Shown in pieces: positions 44,871 to 52,589 of a DNA stretch of 64,000 bases. The notes under the pieces are model-generated. The model was not told the DNA's origin, searched no databases, and saw nothing but the letters and a program-made list of their open reading frames with translations. Every line of letters begins with the position of its first letter. The stretch's first letter is position 1. Source of the stretch: Candidatus Thiodiazotropha endoloripes (GTDB taxonomy: Bacteria > Pseudomonadota > Gammaproteobacteria > Chromatiales > Chromatiaceae); NCBI GenBank assembly GCA_001709035.1, contig LVKA01000011.1:620001-684000 (forward strand), in the 5' to 3' direction. The position numbers and the translations under genes were made by a program.

Positions 44871-45299
44871 TTATTTTTGTTGGGCTTTCCATGGATTGAT
44901 GATGGTTACTCCCGTCGATTTAAAGTCGATCACATTCCGGGTCACTACAGTCAAACCATGAACTAGAGCGGTAGCCGCAATATAGGCGTCTCGCTCCGGG
45001 CGAGGGTCGGGAACATGTAGTTGCGCGCATCGAAGTGCTACAACTTCATCGATCGGTAATGTACGGTCAGTAAACTCCGGAAGAACACGACTGTCCATCC
45101 AGGTGCGCAACAGCGCCCCTTGAGCAGAATCACGACGTCCCACGCGTAAAATGCCAAGTTCAAGTTCCATGACGGTTACAGCAGAGATGTAGAAATTGGT
45201 GGCATCCAAATCTGACAGCCATTTGGTTACGTTGTGATCAGCCTTACCATTGCCGGCCTTGCGCAATTCGGAAATAACGTTGGTATCGAGCAGAAACAT
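44871..45299 (-). CDS. PIN-domain toxin (VapC/FitB family)
   Basis: 142 residues. PIN-domain acidic residues: LLDTNVISELRKAG (first Asp), VTVMELELGIL (Glu), PERDAYIAATALVHGLTVVTRN (Asp pair) and GVTIINPW at the end. A ribonuclease toxin held in check by the upstream antitoxin, whose stop overlaps its start by one base. Confidence 0.93.
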   Translation of the reverse strand: MFLLDTNVISELRKAGNGKADHNVTKWLSDLDATNFYISAVTVMELELGILRVGRRDSAQGALLRTWMDSRVLPEFTDRTLPIDEVVALRCAQLHVPDPRPERDAYIAATALVHGLTVVTRNVIDFKSTGVTIINPWKAQQK

Positions 45300-45553
45300 C
45301 AGTCAAATTCTGCTGGTCGAGGAAGCTCGCGCGAATGGGGAAGCTCAATCTCGATATCGGCAATACCCGGCATGGACAGTGCCTCAACGAGGCTTCTATG
45401 TTGACCCGTTAGTCGCTGGTATTCCTCGATACTTAACAGTACGTGTGCCGGCTTGCCGCGATCCGTGATAAACACCGGGCCGTTTTTGGCCGCTTTCTTG
45501 GCGCGACTCACGTCCTGATTGAGATCTCGGCTGGATAGCGTCGTTATGCTCAT
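45299..45553 (-). CDS. Phd/YefM-type antitoxin
   Basis: 84 residues: ITTLSSRDLNQDVSRAKKAAKNGPVFITDRGKP is the Phd/YefM DNA-binding fold, followed by AHVLLSIEEYQRLTG and a disordered C-terminal toxin-binding region rich in Glu/Pro. It represses its own operon; a 7-bp inverted repeat lies upstream. Confidence 0.93.
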   Translation of the reverse strand: MSITTLSSRDLNQDVSRAKKAAKNGPVFITDRGKPAHVLLSIEEYQRLTGQHRSLVEALSMPGIADIEIELPHSRELPRPAEFD

Positions 45554-45579
45554 GGTGGTGCCTCCTGTGCAGGATGTCT

Positions 45580-45601
45580 AATGTAGGTACGTTACTACAT
45601 T
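45580..45601. promoter_or_regulatory. Likely operator of the Phd/PIN operon
   Basis: AATGTAG and CTACATT form a perfect 7-bp inverted repeat with an 8-bp spacer (GTACGTTA), 27 bp upstream of the antitoxin start. Confidence 0.6.
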
Positions 45602-45783
45602 TTTCCTCGTTTGTACATTTACAGTCAAAATTATTTCGGTGCACCCATCATCTGAGTTTATAAATATAACTATAAATCAATTAGATAATGACAATTATTG
45701 CTGTGTGATTATTGTAAATAAATGCTGGGGGGTGTTCCGATTTGCGCTACATGGTGACTGTCCCTGTTTGTCTATATTTAGTT

Positions 45784-46335
45784 CTATTGCTCAATCGGAA
45801 ATCCTCTGCAACTGTTGGACAGGCTGTGATGTGGAGGTAGTTGAACCTGCTTGCCATCTTCCTGGGTCAGTTGTATATGCACATGGGGTTTGCCATGGTG
45901 GAATACTCGAATGTCGATTATCGATGGAGAGTGATTAATCGCAAGTGTAAGCATCTTCAGGTCTGGAGCATAGTAGCTCAAAGCCCTACCTTCGGTTGGC
46001 TGAGGTAACAATACAATGGGAATACGATTACCTATAAAGGTCGAGAGAAATCTTATACGGTGATTATCCTGATTGCGTATGAACTGCCAATAGTGCAGGG
46101 AGGCATCGGTTTTTGCCACACCTGCAATTATTCCGTCACTGCAGGTATGAAAGACTATATCGTAGTTCATTCGACCCACCGGCGTTTCTATGGCTTCCCC
46201 CATCCAAAAGCCGGGCAGACTTTGTAGAAGCTGCTCCATGCGCCCTCCTGAAAGATGAGATTCGCTTACTGCGGAAACTGATGATAATCCAATCAGAACG
46301 GCGGTTAGATATGACTTTATCTGCACGATCAACAA
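45784..46335 (-). CDS. Exported hypothetical protein
   Basis: 183 residues with a signal peptide (IKSYLTAVLIGLSSVSAVS). The mature domain has a THAP4/lipocalin-like flavour: LPGFWMGEAIETPVGRMNYD, then FHTCSDGIIAGVAKTD, RIRFLSTFIGNRIPIVLLP, and SYYAPDLKMLTLAI. I do not recognise the family firmly. Flanked by GTCCC repeats on both sides. Confidence 0.65.
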   Translation of the reverse strand: MLIVQIKSYLTAVLIGLSSVSAVSESHLSGGRMEQLLQSLPGFWMGEAIETPVGRMNYDIVFHTCSDGIIAGVAKTDASLHYWQFIRNQDNHRIRFLSTFIGNRIPIVLLPQPTEGRALSYYAPDLKMLTLAINHSPSIIDIRVFHHGKPHVHIQLTQEDGKQVQLPPHHSLSNSCRGFPIEQ

Positions 46336-46687
46336 GGAGATGTCCCGATTTGAGGTTTACATTATTCAAGCGTAGATCATGGGCGCTTTCCTTGGCTTTG
46401 AGCGTAATATCTCACTCTCAGATAATACGAGTATGAAGAGAGCAACCACAAAAATTCCAAAATTCCGGGACACTCAACGTTTAGAAAAAATCATATCATT
46501 GAATTACGTCAAGGTATCTTATTGATTTGTAGTTAGTTTAATTAAATGTAAATGGTGTATGTCCCCATAATATTTTAATAGTGGAGGAATGGTGCTACTA
46601 GACGTAAAATTACTATGAATCAATAAGATAAAAAGTGCTTGTCCAGTGTTATTGTTGCTGATAAATGCTGGATGTCCCGATTTACCT
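46336..46687. repeat. Gene-free region with GTCCC repeats
   Basis: ATGTCCCGATTTG at 46340, a variant TATGTCCCC near 46559, and GCTGGATGTCCCGATTT at 46667. No gene seen. Confidence 0.55.
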
Positions 46688-47182
46688 CTACAATTTTCCT
46701 AAAATAGATTCAAGCGGCAATATCAAGGTCATTGGCTCTGTTGGAGAAATGGTAAAGCTCCGATCAAGATAGGATTGTTTTGCTTCTTCGGATATAGCAT
46801 GAACTAATATGGCTTTAATGCCGGCAATTTCCGCAGCTTGCAATATACGTAGTATGGCATCACGTAGTAACGCATCTCCCAATTTCTTGCCTTGATGTTC
46901 CTTATCTATGGCTAACCTTCCCAAGACCATAACAGGGATAGGGTCAGGCATATTTCTTTTAATTTTACCAGGGGCGTATTTGGCTGCTAAGGAGCCAGAT
47001 GCAAGTGCGTAATAGCCTATGACCCGTTTATCGATGCACAGCACATAGGTACGCGAGGCGCGGGAACGTTCATTTGATCTGGCTCTCTTCTTTAGCCAGT
47101 TATCTAAGGCAGGAACGCCACAAGAAAATTGATCAAGGTCGTGATAGTCCGCTAATGGACAAGGAGCAGTTAACGTTGACAT
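46688..47182 (-). CDS. GNAT acetyltransferase toxin (TacT-like)
   Basis: 164 residues with the GNAT core: LDNWLKKRARSNERSRASRTYVL, VIGYYALASGS, VMVLGRLAIDKEHQGKKLGDALLRDAI (acetyl-CoA site Q/G-x-x-K/G-x-G/L) and AISEEAKQSYLDRSF. Toxins of this type acetylate aminoacyl-tRNA and stop translation. It is directly preceded by a DUF1778 antitoxin, one base apart. Confidence 0.93.
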   Translation of the reverse strand: MSTLTAPCPLADYHDLDQFSCGVPALDNWLKKRARSNERSRASRTYVLCIDKRVIGYYALASGSLAAKYAPGKIKRNMPDPIPVMVLGRLAIDKEHQGKKLGDALLRDAILRILQAAEIAGIKAILVHAISEEAKQSYLDRSFTISPTEPMTLILPLESILGKL

Positions 47183-47461
47183 TCATTCCCACGGCGCTTT
47201 AGTTGCTAGTAATGCTAAGAGCTTCTTGTTGGGTTTGGGTGGGTTATCCAGAATACGGTTAAATTTTTCCCATTGTGCGTCATCCAGAAAAAACTCTGTC
47301 CTATCCAGCAGTATTTCCTGAGCTTTCTCGTAAGCTGCTTCCAGCATGAAATCAGACCGATCCTTGCCAATACTTTTTGCGGCCTTGTCAATGAAGTCTC
47401 TTGTGCTGCTATGTACGCGCATATTGATCAGCGTATCTTTTGGGGCGTCTTGCGGTAGCAT
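47183..47461 (-). CDS. DUF1778 antitoxin (TacA-like, ribbon-helix-helix)
   Basis: 92 residues. The RHH part is INMRVHSSTRDFIDKAAKSIGKDRSDFML, followed by the toxin-neutralising helix FFLDDAQWEKFNRILDNPPKPNKKL, all typical of DUF1778. It should autoregulate the operon; an imperfect GTATAC/GTATATAC palindrome lies at 47489-47512. Confidence 0.93.
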   Translation of the reverse strand: MLPQDAPKDTLINMRVHSSTRDFIDKAAKSIGKDRSDFMLEAAYEKAQEILLDRTEFFLDDAQWEKFNRILDNPPKPNKKLLALLATKAPWE

Positions 47462-47488
47462 TGTTGCGCCTCCTCTATGAAAGACATT

Positions 47489-47512
47489 GTATACACATCA
47501 TAGCGTATATAC
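47489..47512. promoter_or_regulatory. Likely operator of the TacAT operon
   Basis: GTATAC and GTATATAC flank a 10-base spacer, 28 bp upstream of the antitoxin start; ribbon-helix-helix antitoxins bind such short palindromes. Confidence 0.5.
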
Positions 47513-47640
47513 GTCGCCTTTACAATATTTTGATGTTTTAGAGGGCGATGATTCAGGTCTCCACTATTAATATTTTAAAAATAATAAAAATCAATAAGTT
47601 GCCAGTGATTTAGCTAATCTAATTATTGGATGAAATGCTG

Positions 47641-47701
47641 GGTGTCCCGATTTGTCAGCAATTTCACTATTCTGATTATTGGGTGTCCCGATTTGTCAAC
47701 A
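47641..47701. repeat. Two class-2 GTCCC repeats in tandem
   Basis: GGTGTCCCGATTTGTCA at 47641 and GGGTGTCCCGATTTGTCAA at 47681, 41 bp apart, immediately before a transposase fragment. Upstream (47513-47640) no gene is seen. Confidence 0.7.
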
Positions 47702-47794
47702 CATCAGGGTAAGATGTGTTGCGGACGATCACCCATGCAGACGTTGCGTGATGGGCTGAAGCTATGGGATGAGAAGGTTGGTAATTTAAACTAA
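47702..47794 (+). pseudogene. C-terminal fragment of an IS481-like transposase
   Basis: The frame reads HQGKMCCGRSPMQTLRDG then LKLWDEKVGNLN and stop. The CxGRTPMxTLxDG-LW-EK pattern is the usual C-terminus of IS481-type integrases. Only ~30 codons remain. Confidence 0.55.
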
Positions 47795-47899
47795 CCTGAC
47801 AACAAGGACTACGTCAAAACCGACAATTGTCAGATCGGGTCCCGACTAATACACATAAATAATGGTGACTGTCCTCGTTCTTTTCCTTCTGGTATCCCA

Positions 47900-48175
47900 T
47901 TAAGGTTTGTCAAGTCTTCCTGCGAGTATTGCTATATAAAATGCTGAAAATCCGGAAATAATGAGATTTCCTGGTTTGCTACTAACGACTCCTTCGCTAA
48001 TCAAGATAACTGGAACTGCTGCACCTATAATTGAAGCAATCATGGCTCCAAACCATAATTTACCCCTGCCTGCTGTTAAATGACTGTTACCCAAGAATGA
48101 CAAAGCTAACCATAGGCAAAGCACGCAAATAAAAAGAAATAATGAATCCATGCCAAGCATAGTTTCAAGGTTCAC
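47900..48175 (-). CDS. Small three-helix membrane protein, candidate immunity protein
   Basis: 91 residues with three membrane segments (LFLFICVLCLWLALSFL, LWFGAMIASIIGAAVPVILI, LIISGFSAFYIAILAG). Its ATG overlaps the stop of the preceding DUF4225-like gene (4-base overlap), a coupling often seen between a toxin and its immunity protein. No family recognised. Confidence 0.7.
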   Translation of the reverse strand: MNLETMLGMDSLFLFICVLCLWLALSFLGNSHLTAGRGKLWFGAMIASIIGAAVPVILISEGVVSSKPGNLIISGFSAFYIAILAGRLDKP

Positions 48176-48861
48176 TTTGTAGCACCATAGATCGTTGCTG
48201 CATCACTAGCCCCTTCTATTACTAAACCTGTTGATGTTGCCTGCTTGTATGCGGCTTCATAACTCGATGGCATCTTGATAAAGAGATCTTTCACGGGGTT
48301 ACCCAATTCATTTATTTTTGGTACGTTTCTAGCTAATCCTCCAACTGATATAGTGAGATCAATTCCTGCATCAATGAGCGTGGCTGTTTGTTCACTACCG
48401 GTAATTCTCTCTATACCTTGTTTAGAATAGCTATCAGTCCCTCTTATTCCTGCTTGAAAATTGTCTGCTCCTTTAGCTGCTATTGTTACACCTGCAGCAC
48501 AAGCTAAACTACCTGAACCATAACAGATTCCTGCACCTAGAAGAACTTGTCCGGCACCTCCAACGGACTGTAAAGTACGAAGAAGTACATTCATACCCTC
48601 GTCCTGGATAAATCCAGAGAAGGAACCTTTGGGATACTGCCCTATTGGGTCAGTGTTGTTTTGCGTTTCCCCAGCGAGCACAGTGGATTCGACCGCAATC
48701 TGAGACGAGTCCTGTTTTCCCTGATCTCGAAATCGATCAATCGGCGTCGGTAGTGACTTAAGCCTATCTTCAGTCGTGGAGTCATTCTGAGGCGTTACGC
48801 TTGAATTCGTATTGTCCGTTGTCAATACCGGTGCTCCAGATGCACCTTGCACGTCAGCCAT
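48172..48861 (-). CDS. DUF4225-like protein, putative secreted toxin
   Basis: 229 residues. A low-complexity Asn/Thr/Ser-rich first ~90 residues precedes a Gly/Ala-rich hydrophobic domain: GGAGQVLLGAGICYGSGSLA, GVTIAAKGADNFQAGIRG, and TATLIDAGIDLTISVGGLAR. This matches the DUF4225 pattern (GxxQVxxG..YGSG..C..G..L.AHG.NN..E......G). DUF4225 proteins are suspected membrane-acting effectors of bacterial competition systems. No signal peptide; delivery route unknown. The coupled downstream membrane protein would be its immunity partner. Confidence 0.65.
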   Translation of the reverse strand: MADVQGASGAPVLTTDNTNSSVTPQNDSTTEDRLKSLPTPIDRFRDQGKQDSSQIAVESTVLAGETQNNTDPIGQYPKGSFSGFIQDEGMNVLLRTLQSVGGAGQVLLGAGICYGSGSLACAAGVTIAAKGADNFQAGIRGTDSYSKQGIERITGSEQTATLIDAGIDLTISVGGLARNVPKINELGNPVKDLFIKMPSSYEAAYKQATSTGLVIEGASDAATIYGATK

Positions 48862-49192
48862 TTTATTAGTCCTTTAATAGTATCGCTGGAATAAATCGAT
48901 CAAAGTGTCGAAGTCTAAACTTCCTGTTGGGCGTGTTTTTTACTGTATTTCACGGAAAAACGAACCTGGGCTGCCCGCATCGACAATTGATCACGTTATT
49001 CAGCAATAGAGCCGTCGAAAAAAATGCCATCAACAAAACAACCAGTTAACACAGTACCTCGATTTCTATGATGACCACTCTATAGAAGTAAATGACTTGT
49101 AAACACTAGGGATAACGCTATCAGAAAAAGATTACATACAGCTTTGTATATACTCAAACAGTGACTGTCCCCATTCTATCATTAAAGCGTTT
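48862..49192. repeat. Gene-free region with one GTCCC repeat
   Basis: AT-rich upstream region of the DUF4225-like gene. It contains GTGACTGTCCCCATT at 49161, just past the end of the next minus-strand gene. Confidence 0.55.
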
Positions 49193-50230
49193 TTACAATG
49201 GCAAGAAAACTTCAGTTTTGACTGGTGTCTCCATCCTTGTTATTCGCTTTGCCTTGATATCCAAGGAGCTCAGTAACATCTGGAAAGCCCCAATTGGATC
49301 AGTTAACTTTTCAGTGGTTTGTTGAAATCCATCCAATACTTGTTCTTGCTCATCAGATATGTCGCCAGCCAAGTCGTAAACAGCATCAATTAAATGTGGG
49401 ACCTTCATTTGATCATTAATAAAGACGAGTTTATCTCGTATTTTGTCCCATTTCTCTATACTCATCTTGGAGTGCCTGGCGAGTTTTCGTCTTGCTCGGT
49501 TAACATTAACCTCGACACTGTAAGATAACCCGGACTCGATAAGCTCATCCATGAGTTCATCTGTTATATTAACGCCAACCGATGCTAGGATCTGCTGGGT
49601 TTTTTCACTCTTTAACTGTTCGGCACTCCAGCTCCACTCTGTAGCGTCCTCATAACTCTCGATAAAAAAATCTTTAGGTTCGGTGACCTTGATAAGGTTC
49701 TTATCTTTCGGAATCTCACTCTTGAGTACTTTGATAAAATCAAGAATAGAATTTGATTCGTTATACTTAATGATATGATTTTCGGGTCGACTATCAAAAA
49801 GGGCATGTTGGTTTGATGTTATACAGATACTTCCTGCGTCTAACTTGCATGCAACCTCGTATATGAATCTGACATCTTTCTGATTAATATCTGAACTGCC
49901 TTCATATATTGCCGCTATAACCTGATTTTTGAAATTCCAAAGTGATATTCGAATCAACGCAAAGCCGCTGTGGGTGAAATAGTATCCAACGTGTGCGGCG
50001 CCGACTCTTTTGAGTTCTGATTCACAATAGTCCAGTTTTTCTCTCTCCTTCCATTGATCAATATTTGAAGGCTCCAGGTCCATTACTTGTGAGGGTAGTA
50101 CGGACGTCGCTTTGGAAATATCTGAATTTTGTTGACGTTTTACAAAACGATACAATTTCCAGGCGTAATAAGCAGCAATGAGGAGTAGTATTAAAAAAAT
50201 TATCCCTAGAATTTGTAAAAACATAGTCAT
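49193..50230 (-). CDS. Membrane-anchored hypothetical protein
   Basis: 345 residues with one N-terminal membrane helix (FLQILGIIFLILLLIAAYYAW) and a soluble remainder. Parts look alpha/beta (GYYFTHSGFALIRISLWNFK, QVIAAIYEGS, AGSICITSNQHALFDSRPEN), others coiled or helical (DELMDELIESGLSYSVEVN, KWDKIRDKLVFINDQMK). I do not recognise a family. AT-rich like its neighbours, suggesting transfer with the accessory region. Confidence 0.65.
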   Translation of the reverse strand: MTMFLQILGIIFLILLLIAAYYAWKLYRFVKRQQNSDISKATSVLPSQVMDLEPSNIDQWKEREKLDYCESELKRVGAAHVGYYFTHSGFALIRISLWNFKNQVIAAIYEGSSDINQKDVRFIYEVACKLDAGSICITSNQHALFDSRPENHIIKYNESNSILDFIKVLKSEIPKDKNLIKVTEPKDFFIESYEDATEWSWSAEQLKSEKTQQILASVGVNITDELMDELIESGLSYSVEVNVNRARRKLARHSKMSIEKWDKIRDKLVFINDQMKVPHLIDAVYDLAGDISDEQEQVLDGFQQTTEKLTDPIGAFQMLLSSLDIKAKRITRMETPVKTEVFLPL

Positions 50231-50442
50231 CCTGCCATTTCAAAACGTTGATGTTTGTATTTAAATAGTGTTTTAAAAGAAAAAACAATCCTTGTGTAAT
50301 GCTGGTTCCTAATCACGATTAGGATTGATATATCGGTTAAATAACAACCAGATAGAATAAATAGGACACCTACCCTTAATTTGCCAAAAACCATCAAGTC
50401 TGGCAATCTCTAAATTCACACACGATATCAAGGAGCGATATC

Positions 50443-51438
50443 ATGCCCAAGCCAAGGAAAGCCCAGGTTTCGCTGGAAACCACCCCTTATTATCATTGCG
50501 TCTCCCGCTGTGTACGCCGTGCCTTTCTCTGCGGTGTGGATTCACACACCGGAAAGAGCTTTGAACATAGGCGCCAATGGATCGTCGATCGGATGAAACA
50601 GCTGGCAGAGATCTTCGCCATCGACGTCTGTGCCTACGCGGTGATGTCCAACCACTACCACGTCATCCTCCATGTCGATGCCGAGATTGCAGCCGGGTGG
50701 AGTCAGCAGGCTATCATCGAGCGCTGGGAGAGGCTCTTTACCCTGCCAGTGCTCGTACAGCGTTATCGTGCAATGGAAGCCCTCAGCAAAGCAGAGCGCG
50801 ATGTGATCTCCGAACTGGTCACCAAATGGCGTAAACGCCTTCATGACATCAGCTGGTTCATGCGCTGCCTCAACGAACCGATTGCACGCCAGGCCAACCA
50901 GGAGGACGGATGTACCGGTCGCTACTGGGAGGGCCGGTATAAATCCCAGGCTCTGTTGGATGAAAAGGCCCTGGCGGCCTGCATGGCCTATGTGGACCTT
51001 AATCCCGTCAGGGCAGGGATGGCCAAGACGCCGGAACAATCAGAGTGCACATCTATCGCTGAGCGGACAAACAAGCTCAAACAAAGCCGTAATCAGGCAA
51101 ACAGAGCAATCACCCCGGCTGGCTTACTCCCGTTTGCAGGAAACCTGCACAAAAACAGGCCCAAAGGGCTGCCGTTTCGACTGAAGGACTATCTTGAACT
51201 TGTCGATTGGACAGGGCGTGCCATCCTGGAGTACAAGCGCGGCCATATCCCAGATAATCAACCGCCCATTCTGGAACGGTTACAGATCGATCCCCAGCAT
51301 TGGCTCTACATGACGCAGCATTTCGAAAGCCGGTTCAAGGGCATTGTCGGTGCAAGCTATAAGCTGAAAGAGGCCTGTCAACGAATGGGTTATCAACGAA
51401 CGCCAAATCTCAGCGCTGCCATACACTATTTCAGCTAA
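50443..51438 (+). CDS. IS200-like/RAYT-type transposase (TnpA_REP family)
   Basis: 331 residues. N-terminal ETTPYYHCVSRCVRRAFLCG, the HUH motif in AVMSNHYHVILHVD (~70), SWFMRCLNEPIARQANQEDG, GRYWEGRYKSQALLDEKAL and the family segment CMAYVDLNPVRAGMAK (~187). These are REP-associated Y1 tyrosine transposases (COG1943), which are tied to small palindromic repeats in the same genome. The extra ~120 residues after the Y1 domain match the longer subgroup. GTCCC repeats scattered in the surrounding 10 kb could be its substrates. Confidence 0.9.
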   Translation: MPKPRKAQVSLETTPYYHCVSRCVRRAFLCGVDSHTGKSFEHRRQWIVDRMKQLAEIFAIDVCAYAVMSNHYHVILHVDAEIAAGWSQQAIIERWERLFTLPVLVQRYRAMEALSKAERDVISELVTKWRKRLHDISWFMRCLNEPIARQANQEDGCTGRYWEGRYKSQALLDEKALAACMAYVDLNPVRAGMAKTPEQSECTSIAERTNKLKQSRNQANRAITPAGLLPFAGNLHKNRPKGLPFRLKDYLELVDWTGRAILEYKRGHIPDNQPPILERLQIDPQHWLYMTQHFESRFKGIVGASYKLKEACQRMGYQRTPNLSAAIHYFS

Positions 51439-51963
51439 AGGCTCATTCCAAAAACAAGCCAATTACAGAATCAGCCTCCTGCTGAGGATTGAGTGCGGTT
51501 CCTGAATTACATTCAGCGTGATTGGCAAGGAAATCTGAACCAGCAAGCAGCAATTTCAATATTTCTATGAGTGATGCAAGCCTGATATGAATAAGCCTGT
51601 GCGTCGGATATTGGTAATCTTTGGGGTGGGTGTCTTTTTAATTCGGCATTTCGAAAGCCGGTTCAAGGGCATTGTCGGTGCAAGCTATAAGCTGAAAGAG
51701 GCCTGTCAACGAATGGGTTATCAACGAACGCCAAATCTCAGCGCTGCCATACACTATTTCAGCTAAAGGCTCATTCCAAAAACAAGCCAATTACAGAATC
51801 AGCCTCCTGCTGAGGATTGAGGACGGTTCCTGAATTACATTCAGCGTGATTGGCAAGGAAATCTGAACCAGCAATTTCAATATTTCTATGAGTGATGCAA
51901 GCCTGATATGAATAAGCCTGTGCAGTTATATATTGGAAATCTTTGGGGTGGGTGTCTTTTTAA
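51318..51963. repeat. Tandem duplication of the RAYT 3' end and flank
   Basis: Unit 1 (51318-51641) covers the last ~40 codons of the RAYT gene and ~200 bp beyond; unit 2 (51646-51963) repeats it nearly perfectly at an offset of 328 bp. Differences are a 7-base deletion (AGCAGCAA versus AGCAA region) in unit 2 and a few point changes near the end. Both units end in GGGGTGGGTGTCTTTTTAA. Unit 2 therefore carries a headless copy of the transposase C-terminus. Confidence 0.92.
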
Positions 51964-52371
51964 CTCTCTCGCGCCATTGTCGGTTGGTCGATGAGTGATC
52001 GGCCCTCAAGTCAACTCGTCATAGATGCATTATCAATGGCATACCAATCGAGGAATGAGCCTAGCGGGACATTAGTGCATTCAGACCAAGGCTGCCAATA
52101 CACAGCGGCAAGTTATCGAGCGAAGTTAGCGGAACAGAATATGATTTGCAGCATGAGCGGAAAGGGAAAGTGTCACGATAATGCAGTAGCAGAAAGTTTC
52201 TTTCACACATTGAAGAACGAGCTTGTATACGATGCCAGGTTTCGTACACGTGCAGAGGCAAGGCAGTCAATTTTTAAATACATCGAACTGTTCTATAACC
52301 GAAAACGAAAACACTCATATTTAAACTATAAACCACCACTTGAATATGAGAGGATTCATGCTGTGGCTTAA
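51964..52371 (+). pseudogene. IS3-family transposase OrfB, C-terminal fragment
   Basis: The frame opens at the end of the duplicated unit and reads RAIVGWSMSDRPSSQLVI..., LVHSDQGCQYTAASYRAKL (second catalytic Asp), GKGKCHDNAVAESFFHTLKN (catalytic Glu) and FYNRKRKHSYLNYKPPLEYE, the rve core of IS3 transposases. The first ~150 residues and orfA are missing, so it is inactive. The sequence after the stop, GTGTCCGATAGTATAGGGG, may be the right terminal repeat. Confidence 0.85.
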
Positions 52372-52589
52372 ATAGAGTGTCCGATAGTATAGGGGAACTT
52401 CAGACTGTCCCGGTTTTTTCTCCTGTTTATTTTACTTCCCTTAACTCCGCGCTGAATCGTTGCTTGGCCATTGGTGTACCGGATTATTACCTCTTCCAGC
52501 TGGATAAGTGCCTTAATGATGCCTTTCACGGTTTATTCTTGGTATTTCGTGCTTTTCTCAGTGTACTGTTTGCTTGGCTTGTTAGTTCA

